This document shows positions 1-7,045 of a stretch of 64,000 nucleotides of DNA, one piece after another. Position numbers and translations under genes: made by a program. The DNA is taken from the NCBI RefSeq assembly GCF_001613065.1, contig NZ_BDBQ01000036.1, positions 121,908 through 185,907 on the forward strand, written 5' to 3'. Under the pieces are notes generated by a model, which was not told the DNA's origin, did no database searches, and saw only the letters and a list, made by a program, of their open reading frames with translations. How positions within the stretch are numbered: position 1 is the stretch's first letter; the number at the start of each line of letters is the position of its first letter. This DNA comes from Nocardia miyunensis NBRC 108239 (GTDB lineage: Bacteria; Actinomycetota; Actinomycetes; Mycobacteriales; Mycobacteriaceae).

Positions 1-577
1 GCCGCACAATGGCGTTGACGGCCTCGGAGGAGAAGGCGTAGGCGGTCGCGTGGATCAGGCCCTCGTCATCGCGCGCGCCGAGTTCGATCGCCTCGATCAA
101 CGTCGGGGTCGCGTAGTCCAGGAACGGGCCGACGGTGATGTAGTCGTGGCGGCGCAGGATCTCGTTGACGACCTCGACCAGCGGTTCGGGCGGCACGCCG
201 TCCGCCAGGTGCCCGACGGTGACCGGGTCTATGTAGGGCACGCAGTCCGCGGCGTACAACGTGCCCAGCAGGGCGACGGTCTCCGCGGCCTTCTTCGGAT
301 GGTCGGCGCCGACGGCTCCCGCGGCGCGGCCGGTCATGGCGGGCGGCACGATGCGCTGGATCAGCGGCATCGAGACGCTCAGTGGGATGAACGGCACGAG
401 TCTGCTGATGCGGCGGAAGGTTTCGGCGTGATCGTCGAACACGACGCGCGACATGCGCTCCTGGAGTTCGTGTAGCCGGTGGGCGCCGAGCCGTTCCAGA
501 TGCGCGAGCCGCTCGGGCGGTACGTGCAGGGTGCGTGCCAGCAGAACGATTTGAGCGCGAGTTACCAGATTGGTCAT
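1..577 (-). CDS. Unknown protein, C-terminus cut by window edge
   Basis: The gene runs off the left edge, so only the first 192 codons are visible. The ATG at 577 lies inside the stop of the upstream 74-codon gene (ATGA overlap), so the two are probably translated together. The visible protein is soluble and mostly helical in character, with no signal peptide, membrane segment or catalytic motif that I can name. An early stretch is rich in Arg and Leu, and a later one has alternating acidic and hydrophobic residues. I do not recognise the family. Codon use matches the neighbours. Confidence 0.75.
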   Translation of the reverse strand, partial: MTNLVTRAQIVLLARTLHVPPERLAHLERLGAHRLHELQERMSRVVFDDHAETFRRISRLVPFIPLSVSMPLIQRIVPPAMTGRAAGAVGADHPKKAAETVALLGTLYAADCVPYIDPVTVGHLADGVPPEPLVEVVNEILRRHDYITVGPFLDYATPTLIEAIELGARDDEGLIHATAYAFSSEAVNAIVR

Positions 578-798
578 TGTCCGGTCATGTCTCCGAACAT
601 GATTCGCTTGGTCACCCCGCGGAACGGCTTGGGCAGCACACCGACCATGTCATCGATGGCCGAGTTCAGTGCGGCGGTTTCGGTCTTGCGCGCATTGCGG
701 AACAGGCCCAGCAGGTCGGCTGCCTCTTGCTCGGACAGCTCATCTAATGCCGCGACGTGGCCGTCCAATTCCGCCGCGAGATCGGTTCTGGCACTCAT
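574..798 (-). CDS. Small unknown protein (74 aa)
   Basis: ATG at 798 follows a clear AGGAGAA ribosome site (reading minus strand). The protein is acidic at its N-terminus, with an Asp/Glu/Leu-rich helix (about residues 8-32), and ends in a basic segment (residues 55-70). It has no membrane span or known motif. It overlaps the next gene by four bases, so the pair is one transcription and translation unit. A helical adaptor or partner of the downstream protein is possible, but that is only inferred from the coupling. Confidence 0.7.
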   Translation of the reverse strand: MSARTDLAAELDGHVAALDELSEQEAADLLGLFRNARKTETAALNSAIDDMVGVLPKPFRGVTKRIMFGDMTGQ

Positions 799-922
799 AA
801 TTCTCCTGATTTACGCGTTGGGCCCGGGATTACCCATGTGCGCGCACACGAATCATAGGAGTGCCAACAACTTTCGTTGCCGGAAATCATCTCGGATGGG
901 GTGATAGTGGTCACTGAGCGGT

Positions 923-1282
923 TCAGTAGACCGGCCCGGTGTACTTCTCACCGGGCCCTGTGCCCGGCTCGTCGGGGTGCGCGGAGGACTCGCGGAATGC
1001 GCGCTGCAGCGATTGCAGTCCGTCGCGCAGGGGACCCGCGTGCGGACCCAGGTATTCCACCGAAGCGGTGATCAGACCTGCCAGGGCGGTGATCAGCCGG
1101 CGGGCCTCGTCGAGGTCGCGGCGGGGACTGGTGTCCGGATCCGGATCGGCCAGGCCGAGCTTCTCGGCGGCCGAGCTCATCAGCATGACCGCGGCCCGGC
1201 TGATCACCTCGACGGCGGGGATGTCGGCCAGTTCGCGCACATCCGGTTCGATCGGGGTGGCGTCGTTCATGTCCGGTAGCAT
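923..1282 (-). CDS. DUF1844 family protein
   Basis: About 119 codons, or 115 if the internal ATG at 1270 is used. The core around residues 22-45 contains the V-x-x-M-S-S-A-A-E-K-L-G-L pattern typical of the DUF1844 family, followed by an acidic linker and a helix with Ala-Arg-Arg-Leu-Ile. Members sit divergently upstream of infC in many actinobacteria, as here. Function unknown; no catalytic residues are visible. The long Arg-rich upstream extension of this frame is not credible coding sequence. ATG 1282 has a weak GGAAAA upstream, so the start is uncertain by four codons. Confidence 0.8.
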   Translation of the reverse strand: MLPDMNDATPIEPDVRELADIPAVEVISRAAVMLMSSAAEKLGLADPDPDTSPRRDLDEARRLITALAGLITASVEYLGPHAGPLRDGLQSLQRAFRESSAHPDEPGTGPGEKYTGPVY

Positions 1283-1320
1283 CGCATTTTCCACGGCGTC
1301 GCAGGTCACGGGGACGCCGA

Positions 1321-1351
1321 TTGTGAGTTCGCGATGCGGTGATGCTATGGT
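1321..1351 (+). promoter_or_regulatory. Possible infC operon promoter
   Basis: TTGTGA (1321-1326) and TATGGT (1346-1351) are separated by 19 bases, at the upstream end of the 390-base DUF1844-infC gap. The spacing is longer than ideal, so this is only a candidate. The transcript would carry about 310 bases of leader before infC. Confidence 0.3.
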
Positions 1352-1423
1352 GTACGGCAACGACCGTCCCGACCCGTGTATTTTCGGCCCGAATCGCCGG
1401 ATTGCACTGCGCCGGGGCAGTAA

Positions 1424-1498
1424 GTGGAGCCCGACTCCCACCGCCTGCCGGCCGAAACGCCAGGCAAAGCGGTCCGGTCGCTCATCATGATGGATGAG
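1424..1498 (+). promoter_or_regulatory. Structured leader of infC operon (three hairpins)
   Basis: Three consecutive hairpins lie in the untranslated leader. GTGGAG (1424-1429) pairs with CTCCCAC (1435-1441) with one bulge. GCCTG (1443-1447) pairs with CAGGC (1461-1465). CTCATC (1481-1486) pairs exactly with GATGAG (1493-1498). infC-rpmI-rplT operons are autoregulated by L20 or IF3 in other phyla through leader structures, so a similar role is plausible here but unproven. No U-rich terminator tail follows. Confidence 0.4.
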
Positions 1499-1670
1499 TT
1501 TCCGTGTACTGGTTTCCCGGTACGCGGCCGATGTGGCGAGTGTGCACATCGATGGCCGGTCGACATCGGGCCCCGTGGCGGTGAAATACCGTAACGGGGC
1601 CTTCGTGTTGGATATGGGGTTGCCATTACAGCGCGGTCGTTGGACGACACCGCTTGACCTAGGAGGCCCC

Positions 1671-2303
<633 letters not shown>

Positions 2304-2316
2304 AAACGATTCAGCT

Positions 2317-2348
2317 CCGGTGGCGGCGCGAGTGCAGGCTGCCACCGG
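2317..2348 (+). promoter_or_regulatory. infC-rpmI intergenic stem-loop
   Basis: CCGGTGGC (2317-2324) and GCCACCGG (2341-2348) form a perfect 8-bp stem with a 16-base loop between infC and rpmI. It ends 23 bases before the rpmI start and 14 before its GAGGA ribosome site. It may be a processing site, a partial terminator, or a site for translational control by L20. Confidence 0.45.
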
Positions 2349-2371
2349 CACGAGACAGAACTGAGGAATCC

Positions 2372-2566
2372 ATGCCGAAGATGAAGAGCCACAGCGGCGC
2401 CTCGAAGCGATTCAAGGTGTCCGGTCGCGGCAAGCTGCTGCGCCAGCAGGCCAACCGGCGCCACCTGCTCGAGCACAAGTCCAGCCGCCGGACTCGTCGT
2501 CTGGATGGCACGGAGGCCGTCGCGCCCGCCGACGTCCGTCGCGTCAAGAAGCTGCTCGGTATCTGA
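2372..2566 (+). CDS. rpmI: 50S ribosomal protein L35
   Basis: The 64-aa basic protein has the L35 signature near its start ([17 protein letters not shown]) and the His-Leu-Leu-Glu-His-Lys-Ser block in the middle, at the usual length. ATG 2372 has GAGGA six bases upstream (2363-2367) within the infC-rplT gap. L35 is a large-subunit protein and is made together with L20 from this operon. Confidence 0.97.
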   Translation: MPKMKSHSGASKRFKVSGRGKLLRQQANRRHLLEHKSSRRTRRLDGTEAVAPADVRRVKKLLGI

Positions 2567-2652
2567 GCCGGCCTCGCGATCCGTTTTCGGACGCCAACAA
2601 CCGACCACCTCCGGGCGCCGCGCGCGCCCCACGATCTAACAAGGACTGACCA

Positions 2653-3033
2653 GTGGCACGCGTCAAAAGGGCCGTCAACGCTCAGAAGAAGCGCCGTTCC
2701 GTTCTCGAGGCATCCAAGGGCTACCGCGGGCAGCGCTCGCGGCTGTACCGCAAGGCCAAGGAACAGCAGCTGCACTCGCTCACCTACGCCTACCGCGACC
2801 GCCGCGCGCGCAAGGGTGACTTCCGCAAGCTGTGGATCGCGCGCATCAATGCTGCGGCTCGGCTGAACGACATCACGTACAACCGCTTCATCCAGGGCCT
2901 CAAGGCCGCGGGTGTCGAGGTCGACCGCAAGATCCTGGCCGAGCTGGCCGTCTCCGACGCCGAGGCCTTCGCGGGCCTGGTCGCGGTGGCCAAGGCCGCG
3001 CTGCCCGAGGATGTCAACGCTCCGGCCGCCTGA
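2653..3033 (+). CDS. rplT: 50S ribosomal protein L20
   Basis: L20 binds 23S rRNA early in large-subunit assembly. The 126-aa protein starts at GTG 2653 after AAGGAC (2641-2646). It opens with the typical Ala-Arg-Val-Lys-Arg and contains the [17 protein letters not shown] block and YAYRDRR, then the C-terminal globular part with NRFIQGLK. Length and residues fit the family. In several bacteria L20 also represses the infC-rpmI-rplT mRNA, so it is the natural candidate to act on the leader hairpins seen upstream. Confidence 0.97.
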   Translation: MARVKRAVNAQKKRRSVLEASKGYRGQRSRLYRKAKEQQLHSLTYAYRDRRARKGDFRKLWIARINAAARLNDITYNRFIQGLKAAGVEVDRKILAELAVSDAEAFAGLVAVAKAALPEDVNAPAA

Positions 3034-3075
3034 TTCGGCATCCGGCACTTGACCACTCAGCATCGAGAACGACCC

Positions 3076-3945
3076 GTGGACGCGCTCTCCGAGCGCAATC
3101 CGCGGGTCGTTTCGGCTGTCAAGCTGCATCGCGGCGCACACCGCCGCAAGACCGGGCTGTTTCTCGCGGAAGGCGCGAATTCGGTTGCCGCAGCGCTGGA
3201 TGCGGGCCGGATCGAGGAGTTGTTCTATTCCCCTCGGGCCGCCGAACGAGATCACGAGCTGGTGGCGGGAGCCGCGGCCACCGGTGTGCGCACGACGCTG
3301 GTGAGCGAGCGCGCCGCGGAACACCTCGGTGAGACGGTGACCCCGCCCGGCCTGGTCGCGATCTGCCGTCAGGTGGATGTGCCGCTGGCACAGGTACTCT
3401 CGCCGGACACGAGCGGCGTTGTCGCTGAATCGGCAGTGGCGCTGGGGCAGTCGGGGAGTTCGGATGTCACGCGCTCGGTTCACCCCCTGATGCTGGCCGT
3501 GCCCGTCGAGATCTCCGATCCGGGCAATGCGGGCACCCTGATCCGCGTCGCGGACGCGGTCGGCGCGAACGGCGTTGTCCTGGCCGGTGATTCGGTCGAC
3601 CCGCACAATGGCAAATGCGTACGCGCCTGCGCTGGGAGTCTTTTCCACGTCCCGCTGGCTCGCGAACGCGATATCGGCACTGTGCTGCACGCACTGTCCG
3701 AATCCGGAATCACCGTGCTGGCCACCACGGCCCGCGGCGAAGTGGACCTGGACGACGCCGAGGAGATCCTGTCCGGCCCGGTGGCCTGGCTCTTCGGCAA
3801 CGAGGCCCACGGCCTCGACCCCGCGGTGGCCGCCCGTGCCGACCACCGCATCCGCATCCCCATCCACGGCCGCGCCGAAAGCCTCAACCTCGCCGCCGCA
3901 GCGGCCATCTGCCTCTACGCGGGCGCGAGAGTCCAACATCGCTGA
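3076..3945 (+). CDS. TrmH/SpoU-family RNA 2'-O-methyltransferase
   Basis: Predicted to methylate ribose 2'-OH in rRNA or tRNA using S-adenosylmethionine. The N-terminal substrate-binding domain (about residues 1-95) shows the RNPRV..VKLHR..HRRKTGLFLAEG pattern. The C-terminal SpoU knot carries the three family motifs: NAGTLIRVADAVGANGV, GNEAHGL, and IPIHGRAESLNLAAAAAI. It follows rplT by 42 bases, as in mycobacteria where the counterpart is called TsnR. GTG 3076 is preferred over TTG 3049 because the family begins near S-E-R-N-P. Which RNA it modifies cannot be read from sequence. Confidence 0.9.
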   Translation: MDALSERNPRVVSAVKLHRGAHRRKTGLFLAEGANSVAAALDAGRIEELFYSPRAAERDHELVAGAAATGVRTTLVSERAAEHLGETVTPPGLVAICRQVDVPLAQVLSPDTSGVVAESAVALGQSGSSDVTRSVHPLMLAVPVEISDPGNAGTLIRVADAVGANGVVLAGDSVDPHNGKCVRACAGSLFHVPLARERDIGTVLHALSESGITVLATTARGEVDLDDAEEILSGPVAWLFGNEAHGLDPAVAARADHRIRIPIHGRAESLNLAAAAAICLYAGARVQHR

Positions 3946-4081
3946 CCCGCCGCCGCCTGCATCGTCGAATCAGCCACTAGCACAGGCTGTTCCGATGTCG
4001 CATCAAGCGTGCTTCTCTCGTTCAGGGGGTGTGAGGCCGGAAAACCTGGATGAAACCGGCGGGTGGCCTACACTGCGCGGC

Positions 4082-4426
4082 GTGCGTTCTCGACGGTTGT
4101 TGATTGTGTTTCTGCTTGTCGCTCCGGGGTTGTTCGGGGCTGTCGGCTGCACTGTTACCGGGGGTGGTACGACGAGCCGGTGTCAGGTCGACGGGTGTGT
4201 TATCACGTTCGATCGGGGGGTGAGTGCGAAGGCCAGTGTGCTCGGGGTGGATGCGAAACTTGTTTCGGTCGAGGGGGATACGGTTGTGTTGTCGGTGGCG
4301 GGGCAGGAGGTTTCGGTGCCGGTGGGGCAGACGCGGTCGACTTCCGGAGTTGGGGTGACCGTGCAGCAGGTTACCGAGGACAAGGTGGTGGTTCGGGTGT
4401 CCAGCGGGACCTCGAACGGGAGTTGA
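4082..4426 (+). CDS. Small probable lipoprotein, unknown function
   Basis: The 114-aa protein starts at GTG 4082. A basic N-terminus (V-R-S-R-R) and a hydrophobic stretch of about 18 residues end in G-A-V-G-C, a lipobox with a non-ideal -3 residue, so Cys 24 is the likely lipidated residue. The mature part is short and rich in Val, Gly and Thr, with alternating beta-strand character and two more Cys just after the anchor. I recognise no family. Longer frames upstream run antisense or through intergenic DNA and are not credible. Confidence 0.7.
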   Translation: MRSRRLLIVFLLVAPGLFGAVGCTVTGGGTTSRCQVDGCVITFDRGVSAKASVLGVDAKLVSVEGDTVVLSVAGQEVSVPVGQTRSTSGVGVTVQQVTEDKVVVRVSSGTSNGS

Positions 4427-4431
4427 GTGAA

Positions 4432-4472
4432 ACCCGGCCGCCCCGTGCGTGATTGCGACGGGACGGCCGGGT
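4432..4472. terminator. Bidirectional terminator
   Basis: ACCCGGCCG (4432-4440) pairs with CGGCCGGGT (4464-4472), and CCCGT (4442-4446) continues the stem with ACGGG (4458-4462). One mismatch separates the two parts and the loop is 11 bases. It sits exactly between two convergent genes and can serve both; no U tract is needed in actinobacteria. Confidence 0.8.
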
Positions 4473-4486
4473 GAATACGAGGCGGG

Positions 4487-5362
4487 TCAGCTCTCGAAAT
4501 AGTAGGGCTGGGCCAGATCCTCGAGGAGGGTGGGGTGGGTCGGCTCCCAGCCGAGCAGTTCGCGGGTGGGGCCGCTGTCGCCGGTGATGCTCGTGCCCCA
4601 CATGGCGGCCAACCAGCCGAAGTGGTCGGCGGCGTTCTCGCTGGGGATCGAGACCGCGGGGATGTCGAGTTCGCGGGCGATGGCCTCGGCGATCTCCCGG
4701 GTCGGGATGCCCGGTTCGGCGAGTGCGTGCACGACGATTCCGGCCGGCGCCTTCTCCACCGCGAGGCGGGCCAGGTGTGCGGCGTCGAGCCGGTGAGTTG
4801 CGGGCCAAGTGTGGGCGCCGTCGCCGATGTAGCCGGAAACGCCCTTCTCCCTGGCGATTTCGACAAGGCGGCGGATGAAGCCGTGGTCGCCCTCGCCGTG
4901 CACGGTCGTCGGTAGTCCGAGCACCACGGAGCGCACACCCCGGTCGGCCAGCTGGATCGCGGCGGCGGCGGTGGCGTGCCGGATCATCGGGCCTGCGGCG
5001 GAGCCGGGTTTGCCGGTGTCCAGCGGGACCAGTCCGGATGCGATGACCAGCGGCCGGTCCGAGCCTTCGAGCACCTCGCCGAACAGGTCGACCACGCCGC
5101 GATCGATGCGCTGGTTCTCCTCGAACTTCGAGAAGTCGTGGATGAATGCCAGATGGATCACGCCGTCGGCGTCGGCCGCACCGGCGCGCAGGCTGTCCTG
5201 ATCCTGGAGATCGCCGCGCCGCGCCTGGACCCCCGCGGCGGTGAGGGCCGCGGCCGAGACATCCGACCGTGCCAGGCCGATGACCTCGTGACCTGCGCTG
5301 ACGAGTTCGGGGACGACGGCGGATCCGACCCATCCGGATGCACCGGTGACGAAGAGACGCAT
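4487..5362 (-). CDS. NAD(P)-dependent SDR-family oxidoreductase / epimerase-like
   Basis: The 291-aa protein begins with a Rossmann NAD(P) motif TGASGWVGSAV (residues 5-15) and keeps the D-L-Q-D acidic turn. It belongs to the atypical extended SDR group, because the usual YxxxK pair is not obvious. ATG 5362 has AAGGTGG upstream (minus strand). The gene is divergent from a TetR regulator with a shared set of operator palindromes, so it is probably the regulator's target. Substrate unknown. Confidence 0.85.
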   Translation of the reverse strand: MRLFVTGASGWVGSAVVPELVSAGHEVIGLARSDVSAAALTAAGVQARRGDLQDQDSLRAGAADADGVIHLAFIHDFSKFEENQRIDRGVVDLFGEVLEGSDRPLVIASGLVPLDTGKPGSAAGPMIRHATAAAAIQLADRGVRSVVLGLPTTVHGEGDHGFIRRLVEIAREKGVSGYIGDGAHTWPATHRLDAAHLARLAVEKAPAGIVVHALAEPGIPTREIAEAIARELDIPAVSIPSENAADHFGWLAAMWGTSITGDSGPTRELLGWEPTHPTLLEDLAQPYYFES

Positions 5363-5415
5363 GAGATGACCACCTTCGTTGAGACCGTCCGGGCGTTCGG
5401 AACGCCCCTCCGGCG

Positions 5416-5476
5416 TGATGTCAGTTGATGACATCAATATATCAGCTATGTCAGCCGCTGTCATCAAGTGATGTCA
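5416..5476. promoter_or_regulatory. TetR operator cluster between SDR and TetR genes
   Basis: A perfect inverted repeat, TGATGTCA (5416-5423), 5-base spacer, TGACATCA (5429-5436), lies 54 bases upstream of the SDR start. A second pair lies 23 bases further on: TGTCATCA (5459-5466) then TGATGTCA (5469-5476), 27 bases before the TetR start. The repeated 8-mer in both orientations fits a dimeric TetR repressor controlling both divergent genes. Confidence 0.75.
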
Positions 5477-5503
5477 GTGGGTGGCATCACTTATCATGAA
5501 CAG

Positions 5504-6067
5504 ATGGCTCGATGGGAACCGGATGCGCGCGGCCGCCTGGCTCAGGCGGCGCTGGAGCTGTATCTGGAGCGTGGATTCGATCAGGCGACGGTGGCGGAGA
5601 TCGCCGAACGGGCCGGGCTCACCGAGCGCACCTTCTTCCGGCACTTCGGCGACAAACGCGAGGTGCTGTTCGGCGGGCAGGAGGCCCTGCACGAGCTCGT
5701 CTCGAACACCATTGCCACACAGCCTGATTCGGCCGCGCCGATGGCGGCGATGGGCGCCGCGCTGGCGACGTTCGCCGAACTGCTAGGGCAGCGCCGGGAT
5801 TTCGCCCGGCAGCGTCAGATCGTGATCGATGCCAACGCCTCGCTCCAGGAACGCGAGTTGATCAAGCTCACCTCACTCGCCGCCACTGCCGCGCGGGCGC
5901 TACGCGACAGGGGCGTCACCGAGCCCGCCGCCAGCCTGGCCGCCGAGGCCGGGATCGCGGCATTCCGGGTCGCGTTCACCCGCTGGATCCAGGACGACGA
6001 TCGAGAGCTGACCGAATTCGTCTCCGAGGCGTTGGCAGTGCTCGAAACGGTAACGGCCGGAAGATGA
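5504..6067 (+). CDS. TetR/AcrR-family transcriptional regulator
   Basis: The 187-aa regulator has an N-terminal helix-turn-helix (about residues 8-52) with the family pattern LERGFDQATVAEIAERAGL and TERTFFRHFGDKREVLF, followed by an all-helical ligand domain. ATG 5504 is chosen over 5468 because the earlier start would place operator sequence in the reading frame. It is divergent from the SDR gene and overlaps the next gene by ATGA, so it probably controls both. Ligand unknown. Confidence 0.9.
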   Translation: MARWEPDARGRLAQAALELYLERGFDQATVAEIAERAGLTERTFFRHFGDKREVLFGGQEALHELVSNTIATQPDSAAPMAAMGAALATFAELLGQRRDFARQRQIVIDANASLQERELIKLTSLAATAARALRDRGVTEPAASLAAEAGIAAFRVAFTRWIQDDDRELTEFVSEALAVLETVTAGR

Positions 6068-6849
6068 TCGAGGGCGGTGTGATTCCGGGCGCGGCGGATT
6101 CGCCCGTGCTGATTCATGTTCCGCACGGTTCGCGGGCGATCCCGGCTGCCGTGCGCGAGCACATCCTGTTGGACGACGCCGAACTGACTGCCGAGCTGTC
6201 TCTGATGACCGACGGGCACACCGCGATGCTGGCCGAACGGGCGGCGGCGCGAACCATGTTGCGGCCGTGGCTGTTCGTCAACGCACTGTCGCGGCTGGTG
6301 GTGGATCCGGAACGTTTCCCGGACGAGCGGGAGGAGATGCGCGCGGTCGGCATGGGGGCCGTGTACACCCGGACGTCCCATGGGGCGCGACTCCGGCGGG
6401 ACGACACGGGACACGAAAAGGGCTTACTGGCAAAATATTACGAGCCATATGCTGCGGCGATGGCCCAGGCTGTCGATGGCCGGGTGTCGGCTACCGGCCG
6501 GGCGATCATCGTGGACCTGCATTCCTATCCGAGCGTGGCGCTGCCGTACGAGCTGCACGGCGCGGGACCGCGCCCGCAGATCTGCCTGGGCACAGACCCG
6601 TTCCACACTCCGCCCTTGCTGCTCGCGGCCGCCCGGAATGCGTTCGCCGACTTCGAGGCCGAGGTGAATTCGCCGTTCTCCGGAACCTACGTCCCGCTGC
6701 GGCATTACGGCCGGAGACCGGAGGTCTCGGCATTGATGGTGGAGATCCGCCGCGACACCTACATGATCGAACCGGGTGGCGAACCGCACGCGGGCGTGAC
6801 CGCACTGGTATCCGCCCTGGCCGAGTTACTCGACGAGATTGCCAGGTGA
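6064..6849 (+). CDS. N-formylglutamate amidohydrolase family protein
   Basis: Family members hydrolyse N-formyl-L-glutamate to glutamate and formate, the last step of one histidine degradation route. The 261-aa protein shows the family blocks IHVPHGS (17-23), D-G-H-T, V-D-P-E-R-F-P-D-E-R-E-E and I-V-D-L-H-S-Y-P, whose His, Asp and Glu residues would bind the metal. ATG 6064 overlaps the TetR stop by four bases, so the two are co-translated. No other hut gene is nearby, so the true substrate may be another N-acyl amino acid. Confidence 0.85.
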   Translation: MIEGGVIPGAADSPVLIHVPHGSRAIPAAVREHILLDDAELTAELSLMTDGHTAMLAERAAARTMLRPWLFVNALSRLVVDPERFPDEREEMRAVGMGAVYTRTSHGARLRRDDTGHEKGLLAKYYEPYAAAMAQAVDGRVSATGRAIIVDLHSYPSVALPYELHGAGPRPQICLGTDPFHTPPLLLAAARNAFADFEAEVNSPFSGTYVPLRHYGRRPEVSALMVEIRRDTYMIEPGGEPHAGVTALVSALAELLDEIAR

Positions 6850-7045
6850 TCAGAGGAAGGGGCTGTGCATCGGGTCCGGGCGGCATGCTCGAGCCGTGTC
6901 GCGGGCGATTCCGGCGCGGTTCGTGGCACCGGCCGTGCCGCCTGGCCGGTTGTTGAATGAGATTGTCTGGGGCGCAAGGTGATTCAGGGAAGCTCGACCG
7001 CATCGGGGTTCCTGGTGGCGGGGTCGAGCCGGGTGCTGCGGCGGT

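Noticed and set aside
1494..1670. 59-codon N-terminal extension of infC
   Set aside because: Not IF-3-like, no ribosome site, and overlaps leader hairpins; the AUC start fits the family.
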